Of a stretch of 64,000 nt of DNA, positions 1 through 12,200 are shown in pieces. Made by a program: the position numbers and the translations under genes. The DNA comes from Phoronis australis. Taxonomy: Eukaryota; Phoronida; Phoronidae. Where the stretch lies: assembly GCA_002633005.1 (NCBI GenBank), contig NMRA01000058.1, forward strand, positions 696,735-760,734, written 5' to 3'. The notes beneath the pieces were generated by a model. That model ran no database searches and was not told the DNA's origin. It saw nothing but the letters and a program-made list of their open reading frames with translations. The stretch's first letter is position 1. Each line of letters starts with the position of its first letter.

Positions 1-2287
1 CATGTTGACCTTTACCTGTGCACCGAATTTGAAAAAGATAGCTTTAAAACTGAAGGAGGAGTAGCATTTTGAAAATTATATGACCTTTGCACCAAATGAC
101 CCCTTCCGGTGCAATATGGAATATGATTATATAATCAATCAAAATTTATATACTATCAAAGGTCATATGCTGAATTTAAAGACCGTACCTGCACCCAATT
201 TGGAGTTATTAAGCCTCAAAGTTGATCGGAAGAAGAATAAGAAGAATAAGAATAAGAATAAGAAGAATAAGAATAAGAATAAAATTGAAGAAAACCCAGG
301 AACAACAGTACTCTGCGCTTACACGCGCAGAGTAATTAACATTTTGTTTTACTTACATTTTATAACGTGGTCCAACTGTCTGATTTTAATAAGTTGAATT
401 CTACTAAGAATAACTAAGATTAAATTGTAAACGGTAACCATAATTTTTCTGCAAATATTTTTGAAATTGAAAATGTCCAATGCATCTAGTTTAAATCACT
501 TAATTTTGAAGCTGCCTTTGTAATATTTAATTGTTTTAAGGTTCTTAGGTGTGAGGTAATTTTATCTTCTGCAATTTTAGAAAGCAAAAATATGACCTAA
601 AGTTATTTTTATTGGCTGAAAAATTGTAATTTCATGGTCGGATGTGATAGACGTACGTGACCGACGTACAAATTTGTCAAAGGTCTGTCACGCAATTTCT
701 GTCTTAACGAATAATCCCTGGGATCTAAAATTTTGGTCAATAGTATTGAGTAACAAGTTAGAAGAGAATCTGAAATTATTTTAATTTGATTGAAAACGTT
801 TAACGTAACTAAACTTTTTAGCACTTTTTGTGACGGACCATAATATCCAGAAGTTGGCCTTTGATCCCAAGAGGTCGAGGATGTGGCAAAGTTGAAATGT
901 TCTTTTTAAAAAGTTTGGTGTTCGTGTGATAGTCCAAATTTGATAATATAGTGAAATACACTTAATTGGCTTATTTAAGACAATAATTACCGGCACACAT
1001 GAAAATAGAGCTAATTTTTAGAGTCAAGTGACCTCCAAAAATGGGTCTATTTAGGCAAAAAATTGAAAGTTATAGGATGGTCAAATATAGATCCTGAAAC
1101 TGGAGAGAATGGGCTATCAGATGAGACCAGAACTGCTAGTTTACCCGCAATATTATTTTTTTTTGTCTCGAGGTTGACCTTTTCACGGAATTGCCCCTAA
1201 GCAAACGGTTAGTTTTTCGTGTCTATTCTAGGTATCTGACACTTAAACGATAGATAGGTTCGGACGAAAGAATACCCGAATTGTGTTACAGGGCAGTAAG
1301 ATATTTAAAAACAAAAAATGGCCAATATGAATTATTCACCAATCCATCCCAGACACTATTTTTATCTTTACATGTACGACGGGTATTTTGACGAGTTTGT
1401 TCAGTGCATGGTGATAAGAGATACAGGAGTTGAAGTTCGTGAAATCATCGGTTGACTTCTATCACACTGGGTTTGAGACTATTTCATCTGTTACGAAAAT
1501 TATTATGCAATATTTGATTAACGTGATGGGAAATATGGATACTGTGAATAACTTAGAAGTCCGTCTTGGCGAGGAAATTAATTTTGTATTCAAATTTCAA
1601 GACATCGAAAAGTCGATGAAACCAAACTATTAATTTTGTGTCACAGCCAGCTTGAATATTTTTTATCCTTCATGTCATTTTTTCAAATATTGAGAAAACC
1701 CGAAACTTTTCATAGATAACCTTGCAGTGCTTCAGCTAAAAAGTTACGGTAACAGGCTAACATTTGAATGAGTACATGGAAATTGCTTTTTGTAAGTGAT
1801 ATATTTGCACAAAGTTTGTAGAGTTATCGGTCGTAGGTTAACTAGTTTTGGGGATGTTCATTAATGTATGTTTTGGAAAAAAAACAGTGAGCCCAGTAAC
1901 GTTTTGAACTTGTTGTGGTTCACCTAATACAGCATTCAGTCGGTGGTACACAAGGAATGCATTGATCAAAAGTTGATAACACTGCGGGCACTCATGGGAT
2001 GTTGTCGTTTTGCGTTATTCTAAATTTTCATTTCGCCCTAGAATCACTTGGTAATATGAAAGTTCGAACGTATTCCTAATACTGACATAGTAAATAGAAA
2101 GTTATAATTTGCCCGTCCTATACAAGGTGGCGTAGCCAATGTAAATATTCCTTAAGAGGGGGGGCTCACATTCGACTCATAACGCTAAATTGTCGTGAGA
2201 GACCGTCCGTTGTCGAGCAGGCGGAGTCAAAATTCGACCCGAAATGCCGCACGTTGTCAGTCTGGCAACTTAAGCAATAGTAATTGT
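1..2287. other. Upstream non-coding DNA, no gene seen
   Basis: AT-rich sequence with only short spurious open frames. Apart from a short AAGAAT-type simple repeat I see no coding similarity, RNA gene or structured element here. Confidence 0.6.
229..282. repeat. Simple repeat of AAGAAT/AAGAATAAGAAT type
   Basis: About 54 bases are built almost only of AAGAAT and AAG units. The lysine/asparagine-rich open frame that crosses it is a by-product of this composition. Confidence 0.9.
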
Positions 2288-2847
2288 ATAGTTAGTGTTT
2301 TATGGACGAAAAAGCAAATTAAAATAACGTTGCATTAGCATACTAAAAAAGTATACCGGTCATCGAGATAGATCAGCGCCATCACACGGCCGCGCCCAGG
2401 TGAGGCCCAGGCGAGGCCCAGGCCTATGGCATTTGGCCGGCTACTCAGTTCTATCCCCAATATCACTTAGTGGGCTAAGCCGGCTATAACTTTATCGAAT
2501 CGTTTGCTTTTATGCTATATAATTCTCGTCTCAATCATCCACCTCCACAAATAATTTACTGACCACAAAAGCNATAGTTAGTGTTTTATGGACGAAAAAG
2601 CAAATTAAAATAACGTTGCATTAGCATACTAAAAAAGTATACCGGTCATCGAGATAGATCAGCGCCATCACACGGCCGCGCCCAGGTGAGGCCCAGGCCT
2701 ATGGCATTTGGCCGGCTACTCAGTTCTATCCCCAATATCACTTAGTGGGCTAAGCCGGCTATAACTTTATCGAATCGTTTGCTTTTATGCTATATATTTC
2801 TCGTCTCAATCATCCACCTCCACAAATAATTTACTGACCACAAAAGC
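2288..2847. repeat. Direct duplication of a ~280-base block around a single N
   Basis: The block 2288-2572 is repeated almost exactly at 2574-2847, with one N (2573) between the copies. The copies differ by an 11-base indel in a GAGGCCCAG-type run and by one or two substitutions. Equal content abutting a single N suggests two unmerged allelic contig ends rather than a true tandem repeat. The block has no recognisable coding content. Confidence 0.85.
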
Positions 2848-3101
2848 ACTCAGTTCCACTAGCTCACATTCCAAATGCTTTTTTAGTCTTAAAAGACTAA
2901 GAAATATCACCACAAAACGTGGCAGGAACTAGCTCGTCACCCACATTTCTTCAGCCCGATTTGAAATTCGTCTTCCCGAGGAAGAACTAGAATTAAAGAT
3001 TTTTTGAATATCTGGTAGAATCTACTGAGAGTACGTGTAATCTATGCGGCGCCTACATCAGCGAGCAAAGCGACGCGCTTGGCAAGACAGAAAATATATA
3101 C

Positions 3102-3160
3102 CCACGTGATCGCTAAAACCCAATCGCAATGCCAGCCTTTCCTACTTCCGTAAATGGCGG
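3102..3160 (+). promoter_or_regulatory. Probable TATA-less promoter: E-box, ETS and YY1-like sites
   Basis: Within 60 bases there is a CACGTG E-box (3102-3107), an ACTTCCG ETS-type site (3144-3150) and an AAATGGCGGC YY1-type site (3152-3161). ETS plus YY1 close to the start site is a common arrangement in animal housekeeping promoters. It lies about 100-160 bases before the ATG of the proposed first exon of the ankyrin gene. The transcription start is not visible directly, so the call is inference. Confidence 0.5.
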
Positions 3161-3183
3161 CGGAGGTTGTTGCTTTCCTGTGA
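3154..3183 (+). other. Upstream ORF 1 (9 codons) in proposed 5' UTR
   Basis: An ATG within the YY1-like ATGGCGGC reads nine codons (MAAEVVAFL) and stops at TGA. It matters only if transcription starts upstream of 3154. If the YY1 site marks the start region, this ATG may be too close to the cap, or upstream of it, to be used. Confidence 0.3.
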
Positions 3184-3226
3184 AGTTTTGGAAAAGTTCC
3201 GAACTTCTGCAAACTTTGTGTAGTTA

Positions 3227-3259
3227 ATGGGCAAAATAGACCAAATTGTGTCAGCTTGA
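3227..3259 (+). other. Upstream ORF 2 (10 codons) ending 3 bases before the main ATG
   Basis: This ATG reads MGKIDQIVSA and stops at 3257-3259, leaving only three bases before the proposed main start at 3263. Such a close stop-to-start arrangement can allow reinitiation or reduce main-frame translation. It is seen directly, but any role is inference. Confidence 0.35.
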
Positions 3260-3262
3260 AAA

Positions 3263-3295
3263 ATGGTATTCCATTCTCCCCAGTTACTAGACGAG
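3263..3295 (+). CDS. ANKRD28: Proposed exon 1 of the ankyrin gene (start codon)
   Basis: The ATG reads 11 codons ([11 protein letters not shown]) and meets a strong GTAAGT donor in phase 0, the phase needed by exon 2. Vertebrate family members also have a very short first coding exon ending just before PSLVQA/PPLVQA (for example ...LRDQ), and LLDE fits that position. A promoter-like cluster lies just upstream. An alternative is an unrecognised exon nearer 36.8 kb, or initiation at the in-frame ATG at 36769. No cDNA is available to decide. Confidence 0.55.
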
Positions 3296-6200
3296 GTAAG
3301 TTTTTAAAAAATATTTTTATTGCGAAAATTGCTCGAATTAAAAAAGAACAATCCTGTCTGAGTGCCGCCTAGTGGCAGTGCTCCTAGTCCGTGGCACAAT
3401 TATCAGTCGCTCAACTCGACACTATAATCGCTGTGATGAAGATCGATCAGAAAATTTTAATGTACGAGGTCACAGTTTGCAAAGGTTACACCCAGGGATT
3501 TAGCTGGGAGAAACTAATTGGCTGTCCCTTGGCTTTGATGGGTACAGCTTCATGCCTAGCCTCGAGATGGCGTCATTTCGACTCGAGGCTTGGGACGAGG
3601 CTGTGTAGGGGTAAAACTAGGTGACGGCAGATATAACTTAACTCAAACTGCTTTGTCATCAGCTTGGCCACTAGTTTTCAAACCTTAAGAGCCCAGACTA
3701 AAAGTTAGGGGCCAGATTTTTTAAGGATAGTTACGACAATACATGCCTAACATGATAAGGAACAGATGGAATCACTCTTTAAAATAAATCTAAGAATGTA
3801 CGTCAATTGACGGTTGTACTTAAAATGATATAGTTTCCAATAAACATAAAGAAATGAGATTTGTGCAAGGAAGCAGATAACTTAATAGTAAGTTTGTGGG
3901 CACCATGCAGTGAGCAGAGTGGTTCTTTCAAAAAATTTTAATTTTCATGTGGAAGAATTCAAACAAAGATCATTGATTTTGTGACATGCTAATTTGGCCA
4001 ATTCTAAAAAATTCTTCTGTTTCAAAAATGGTTGTATGGTAGTACAAAATACATAAAAAAATACCTTGTTACATTCAGCTTTAATCATAGTTCGATGTCA
4101 CGATCTCAGTCAGGTGTCAAGAGATGATCACCCTTTCAAGGATTTCCTGCAACAGAGTTGTAATGAAATCAAAGAAGTTGGGATATATGTGCTTAAATCT
4201 TGACTCAAAACATAAGTAAATATTGTCAAAGAATGAAAGCAGGACATATAATGATAACAAAAAATGTCAATATTTCTGTGCATACTTCAGTCAAAATATG
4301 TCAGCCACAGCCCACTGATAAAATGGAGGTTGGTCATGCTTAGTGAAACATTTCAGTTTCCTGCATTAGAATTTTATTGAAAATAAGCAAACTAAGACAT
4401 TGTCTCTTCTTTCTGGTCACAAAATTCGTCAGAAGCATACCACCTCATACTCAGAAAATGTCACTTTGAATTAACATAACCTTGCCGTGAACTCAGTGAC
4501 GACTAATAACCAGATGATTTGGATGGGAAATGACGCAAAATTCAAAACCAATAAGTGCCATATTTCCATGAGTATCAAATGGCTAAAATTTGTGGGTTTT
4601 TGTCAAGGCCTCTCTGTACAACGCACCTACATCGAAGTATGGTTCTTCACCGCTATAGGTATGACCATCGATCTATATGCGTAGGCTTACGTAAATTCGT
4701 TTCAATATCGATTAACTCATGAAATCCAATGTCACTGGAAAGATTTTTTAAGACACTAACAGATGATTATTGTATAGACTGTGACAGAAAAACATTTCTA
4801 GTGTCTCTTCTTCCTGATAGTTTAGGACTGTTAATAATATGATGTAGCGTGTGGGTCTAAGTTATGCTTTACTGGAAAATGGTCCATTTCATGCCATGTT
4901 TCCTGTCCTGGTGTCGGTAAGTGAATGACCTGTTCCCGGTAAAGGTGTTTTGAAATGATCAGGCAGACTTGTTTTCTTTACAATACTTTTGATATTTGCT
5001 ATTATTGCTAAATATAAAGCTAGGTCGCCAGTTGAACAACAGAACTGGTGAATTTTGGCATCCAACTCCTTACTTACATTGCTGGGTGACCGCTAAGGTA
5101 TAACTTTGGATGGCATTGCTTCAGACTAATCAAGCATGTGCGCTGGAAGATTTTTAGCAAATTAAGGTTAACGACTCTGTTAAGAAAGTTACATAACTAC
5201 TATATGTACCTATCAAATGTTGAAGGATATCGTTGAGGGGAAGCTGTGCCCGGTTGCATGAAACAGTCCCAAATAGGGATTTAAGGAACTTAGTTGAGTC
5301 TCTATTTGGGAGTATTTCATGTAACCGGGCACTGGGGTCTTTAAATTCATTCCAATCAGTCAAATAGGGTGCCACGCAATCAGCATATTTTTGGACAGTC
5401 CTTCAATTAGTTATCCAAATCGGCAACTGAGCCATTTCTGTTTTTGTTGCATCACTGTGCATGTCTATAGCATGTAAATTGTTAAATCACATACAGGTTG
5501 ACCTCCATGACCTCGAGAGTAAGCCAATCACTAACGCACTATGCTGATGATCCACCAAAGTTTGTTAGTGTTTGAAAGTTTGCTGCCAGGATCATACCTC
5601 TAATACTTAGACAAAATGCCATCATTGATGAATGAAGAGACGTATTGGTGCACGCACTCAATTACGGGGGATTTACGGTGTATACATGGGTACAATGATA
5701 TGGTTTGCAAAGACGAGATGCCAAAGGTTTTACAAGGAACAATAAAAGAAAACTAGTGTGTGGGAAAAACTTGACATCTGCTAAAACAAGTCGATATTCA
5801 TTTGTTTGGTTGGTTTGAATTGATTCATTATTTGGTGTCTTTCTGCCCATCCTTAAATGAAGTTATTTGTCAGTAAGTTTGAGTGAATGAAGACTTGTAT
5901 TAAAATGGGATGTTTCGTGTCTTGAATTTGATATGGTATGACAGCACCTCGTAATATTGTTAATCCCTTTTTGAAATGCACAATCAAATGTGGTGTTCCA
6001 ATGCCTCGCACGTAGCACATTAAGGTCACATGAATTAGTCATTTAGTTTGGTCGTGCTTGCAAAATGTACAACTGTAATAAAATGCTCAAGCGGACAATC
6101 TTCCACTCTTCATAAAAAAATTGACCCTTTGCATGTATTTTGCAAATTGGGAACCAGTTTTGTTCATGATTATGATTTTGCGGTGACCGAGTTGTCCGCG

Positions 6201-9200
6201 TATGTCAGTCTTATACCTGGATTAAAGAAAGTCTGCTAAGTAATCGAAGATATTTAGTAAAATTTTCACAGTTGCCACTGTATCATTAAAAATCTTAGTA
6301 GTTGGACACTACACCGTTATGAGCTGTGGTAATCAAGTTGTTGACGTCATGGCGCTTAGAGCAGTGTGCATGTGTACATTTAAAATTGGGCCAACATGCT
6401 CAGTTACTCTACGTAATGAACCATTGTGGCAGCATCGGAATATTGTGATAAGAGGTTGCATCCATTACGATGCGTCATTATCACCCGGTTTAAGCCGAAA
6501 AGATTTTGCAGAAAGAATTAACCGTCATGACGCGGAAATGGTATTTTTCTGTTTCCTTTTCACTTGTATTGTCTTTCAACACGCGATAGTGTAATTGTTC
6601 TTTCATGCATTCAGCAAAAGTAAGTAAATACGTCATAGAAGTGTCATGGTAAACAGCTCTTCCCCTGCTCAAGTTTACATCAAGAGCGTCTAATACAGGC
6701 AATAAACAGTTCACCTGCAAAACATTTCCCAGTACCACAATTTGATTCAAGTATTGCAACTGATCAGCCAATATGTAATTACCTTACGTATTGGCAGGTG
6801 ATTTAGAAAGACTTTATTCAGCTTCAAGTCACACCCAGAACCTGCAATTTGCAACATTTTTTGCAAGGGGGTGCCAGTTTATTCATAAACTTATGAATTT
6901 GCTTTGAATAAAAGCAGAACCTAGCAGTATTCACAACTAAAAATCCAAATATTTCGGAGGGCAATTCAAACATGTTGCATGTCGCAACAACCAAGTTGTG
7001 GTGACATATTGAAATGGCAGGCCGTGGGGAACATTGCACAGCATTTGTTTAATATTATTTGCCACTATGTCGTCAATTTGCCATTGTTGTGCGGTGGGAT
7101 ATTCTAACAGTTCACACAAATATCTAATGAAATTTCGGTGAATGAAATATTTGCATTTTGTCCCCATCAACTCCACCTATCTTGCTCATTAAGATTAGAA
7201 ATTGGATCAAACCAAAGGTAAATATTTTGTTCTCTCACCGAGCTGAAGAGTTCTTTGTAGAATGCTTTATTGTATGTGATGTCTTCATTCTTAACCAGGT
7301 TAGCTGTTCCAGTCTGTTCACAAGTATAAAAAGTATGAAAGGGTAAGAGTGAAACTTGGGAAAGTGTGACGAGAAATTATTACAATTATTGATACCTCAT
7401 GGTGTTGATGATTATCAATAACATCTTAGCAGATTACTTTTTGAAGTCAGGAGTATTTACAACAAGTGGACATGATTCAGTAAGCAATTTCATTCGACTG
7501 GAGATTGGCAAAGCAGAGAGAGTTATCTATTCACAGTTGATATGTTCGTGCCTTTTTAGTTAACGTTTTCGACCATCGGATACTGCGGTCTTTCTCAAAC
7601 TGAATGGAACTAGTATGTGACATCATGAATGACATCACGAGAGCGATGATGTGTGCCCTCCATGGTCGTTCTCCTTAGCAGCGCAGTGTATGTGGGGTCT
7701 ATTGGAACTGGCCACAGTCTCTATTCATATACTGGTTGCCACTTTTCTTGACTTAAACAGACTCCCTTATCCATGTAGAAAACTTGACAGTGTTGCTATC
7801 ATTATCTAAAATAGCTGACTTCTCCCTGTCAGTCATATGATTGTTCTAAAGAGCAGGGTCTGTGATAGTAGACTTGTGTTAAGTAGATTCTGATGCTGCC
7901 CATTTTGAGTGTGAGTGAACGGTCAGACCGATTTAGACTCGATATCTTTCTGATGTTCAGAGAGGCATGTGCCCAGTGTCCTGCCGGTTTCACTAATATA
8001 TACTGCGTTAAGCTAGTACACGGGTCTTTGTAAACTACGCTGGTACAATCTAAGGTGTTCCTTTTGTCCTTCGGGTGTACAAGAATGTTCCTGAGGGTCT
8101 AGATAGGTTTCACAACATACAGTGGATATATTGTATGATCTCAAAACATGTTGATATTCCTCTGTGATGCCTTTAACCTATGGGAGCACGACAGTATGGG
8201 AGCACAATGGATTTATCCCTCTTGTCCCGCCTATTTACCAAGATGTCAACAGATGACAATGAGTTTCAGACTAATCGGACTATACGAAGCTCAAAGCTGT
8301 GCCCCTAGTTGCAATTGATTTTTTATGTTTGCGTCTGTATCTTCGGAGTGCCTTGGCTTATTTTCATGAAATTTGGCAAATAGTTGCATATTACAGAGAT
8401 GACACAACCTTCTCAATTTGGACTGATTTGACACATTTTTCGCCATCTAAGGCACATTTTTTATACTAAAACACCCATGCAGAAGCATACTCTGCGGTAC
8501 TGTCGTGGGTGCAGTTCAGCGCTCTGTGTTGCTTTTGCTTTTTTATTTCATTAGTTACAAAAATGTTATTTGGAATTTTATTTTCAATTTAAGGATTTTT
8601 AGCTTGAGAACTACTGTGATTAAGATGTCAGCATTTTGTGAAAAACATGTTTCTTTGACTGTGGAGTTCCCGGAATTTATAGGCCTTGGCAAAAAATCCA
8701 AGACAATTGTATTTAGCTAAATCAACTAACGGCATAATTTGTAAGTTTTGTAGGAAAAAATGTTAAATTGCAGGGCTCGACATAACGAGCTGCAGGTCGC
8801 ATTTGCGACCTGAAATTTGGAAATGCGAGCTTGGATTTTTGTCAGCTCGTATCAAGTCGCAAAATGCGACCTGGAATTTCCAACGAATGCGAGCTGAGTT
8901 TTTGCACTTCTCAACAGATACCTGGCAAATACCAAGCAGCTCTTGTTAATCCGACCGTTATTTGCATGGTTGTTGCCAAATCCAAGTTCAAAAGAACACT
9001 AACCGAAAACTGCCCTCCCGATGACTTGTAAGCAAGTCGCGTGAACATGGGATATGCAGAATCGANGAAAATGCGACCTGAGATTTTGGCTAGGTCGCAA
9101 AATGCGACCTGGCGATTTTAATAGCGTCGAGCCCTGAATTGATGAAATGAAAAAATTGTTGGTCAAAGCCATAGACACCACCTTATGATAATTTCTATGG

Positions 9201-12200
9201 TCCAAGCATTTGCCATTTTGTTGTGTTTTAGTATAAAATTATGTCACGTGACCATTGGTCATTAAAAGGTCACCACTAGTTGCAGCGAGGCGTACATCAG
9301 GGTAGAATAGCAAAACTGAGTGGAACCAGCGGCGAGAAAGTAGAACATGTGCAACTGATAGCAACTGAGCAATCAGCTGTACGCCGTCAATGGTAAGAAG
9401 ATGCACAACGGCCAAACTCGCAAACCGATCAGTTTCCGTCAGTTGCACTCAGTTGTCGGTAACCAGTTTACTACTGGTTGTGTTCAGTTTTAAGGCTGAT
9501 GTACGGTAGGCTTTAAGAATTGTTTTTAAAATGTTCCACTTTGGCATAATGGGCTACCAAAAATGAGGCTTCTATAATTCTCATGAAAAAACTCTGAAGT
9601 TGAATGTATAAATTAAAGCAAAATTACATTTTATAACTGTAACAGTGTTTTTGAGATCTCGTCTTGAATAACTTAATCATTAAAATTTGATCATGTTATT
9701 GTTGCTGACACTTCTTTTGCTAGTTTGCTAAATTCGCATACTTGTCAATAAGCCCCTACATAACCTTAAAGATGTATTTGCATGCTCCTAGCAATGCTAA
9801 ATATACAGCAGGAACGAAACGACATTGATGCTATTTGAAAATAGTCTATGCTAAAAAAAGTGCAGTTTTATTCGTTGACAATTTGTAAATGTGAAAACAA
9901 AAATTCTGCACTCATGACGTACCTAAGCTCGCGGGCTCATACAGACCGCATCATGCATTGTTGTTACCCGACACCACGTTGTGATACTTACTGGATCCAG
10001 TTCAGTTATTTTTGGCGGATCATTTTCCCTACAAAACTCGTTCTTAAAAACATTTGGAAATTTTCAACCTACTTCATATTCACATCTTCGTAATATGTTG
10101 TGTTTCTAATTAATTTGCCCAAGCAATTACAGAGATACGATAAATAAACCTGCAAGTTCCACTTTATCTTTGAAGTATGGCATACTTTGGTATTTAATTT
10201 CATTCTGTTATTTGTTGTTTCTCTACTCTACAAATCATGGTTCCTGTCTCTTATGGTACCGTGCTGGTAGCCTCGGAAGTCACATGACTTGTTTTCATTT
10301 GCTGGAACTTGGATGACTAATTAACCTTCTGTTTTCTGAAGTTACACTTCAGCTGTCCATACACAAATCATTTCCTGTTTAGTGAACTTTGTTTTTATAT
10401 CACATCAGGCCAGAAGTGAAAAATAGTCTGTTGTTTTCTAGCATGTTGGTTTAAGTTATATGACAAAAGTGATAACCACATTATCAAATGGGAACACAAC
10501 AAACAATATTGTCATGTCTAGTGCTTGTTTCATTCTAACGATAATTACCTAACTTCTTCATTACCAGTGGCAATAACACGCTTTACGATAAATACTTGTA
10601 TTTGATCACCATTCTGATCAACACTATCCAATTGATCTGCCAGTGTTTTGTTTTTTCTTGACGTTTAACATATTTTCAGCAAGTTGGAGGCATTACTTTC
10701 TTGAGATAGGAAAACCAAATTAAAAATCCTCTCCGTTCATTTAGCAAGTGAAAATGTTGCTAGTAACTAGGTGGTCTCTTATGAAAAATTATTTCTCCTC
10801 GGTCTAAACTTATCCTAAAGCATTCAACATTCACACAGAGGTAAAGCCTGTCCCATATGTTACCTTGTCCTGCATTACAATAGGGTCGTCCCGGATTACA
10901 TGCCGATAGAACTCTCCTGTGTCCCGGAGATAAGAAAGTGCGTGACCTTGTTTTGGAAATCAGGCACATTTTTGTGGTTTTCATTTTTGTCAGGAAGGTG
11001 AAGAATTTCAGATTACACATCCATGAATATTTGTCCAATTTATCACACTTTCTCACGTCGAAGGGACAACCCGCACCATAGCTGTAATACTTCGTTGGCA
11101 CTGGAAGGACAAGACGAATTAGAGTAATGCAACCGAGAAAAACTTCTCAAGAATCGAACAACAAGAAATAACGTGTAAGTCCAATGGCACGAAAACGAGG
11201 CAGCAAATGTGCCTGACGCATGTTTACGGCATTGTGGGTAAATACTGCGAGATTCTTGTGTCGTGTAATCCGGGACAGTCTTATTTGTATGGTTGCGACA
11301 AGTATTCCTTTACAACGATATCTCACATCCTGGGCCAGTGACTACCAAACTTTGCTGGAGATTCCACTGAATAAATGACCTATCAGCCGAGGTCACATGA
11401 AATTAGAAAAAAATACTAGAAGCGTCTCTCTATGATTACTCGTTTCATCAGTTGTCTGTAAGGTGAGAATGAACTTTTACTTGTACAAATATTGTAATAG
11501 AAAGTTCAATGTCTTTGTGGACGTTGAAAACATGCACTCAATGAATGTTTTATGACATTTGAAGTTTTGATGTTATGCCCTCAAACTTTGATAATCAGTT
11601 TGCACGTTAGAATTGTGACAGGCTTTTGCCAGTTTGATGCGTCGTTGTCACTCTCAAGCATGTTTTTGAAGTCCCAATGTGTAAGCTGTTGCCCTGGCTT
11701 ACCAATAATGTAGGCAAGCTGCGATCTCAGTTCAGAGCCACAAGCAACCTTCACTTTAATAACACCTTTTAGTTTTCGCAGAGCAGCATAGCTTGCAATT
11801 GTGTTAACCTCTAAGATTCTACTTGTCTATTACTGCCATTTCCGTTTTACGGTGCAAGAAATGTGTTATGTTGCCGCTTTTCTTCTCGTCTCAGAATGCT
11901 TTGACTTTACCTTTCAGTTTTACATTGAGCAAGATCAGATCTTTATGCCTAATTGACCATAGGAGACAGTTTATGACTCCTCAACGATGTTAATCAATAT
12001 TTGGCTAATTAGTGTCCATAGGATGAAGTAGCATTCGTTGTTGCTACCGTGGCATTACAATGATGAATTTATGTATTTTATTCGAAATGATGATGGCAGT
12101 AACTAATACGTATTAAACTAAGACATTACTGTAGTGTTGCGTGTCGGATATCGTTTCTTTAAGTCATCCTGTTTATTTTGCAAGTGTTGACTTATCCCAG

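Larger units (their letters stand above)
3296..7554. other. 5' part of intron 1 (or intergenic), no gene seen
   Basis: About 4.3 kb of AT-rich sequence. It holds one short foldback element (5247-5332) and one CTCF-like site. Open frames are short, have atypical composition and match no family I recognise. Confidence 0.6.
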
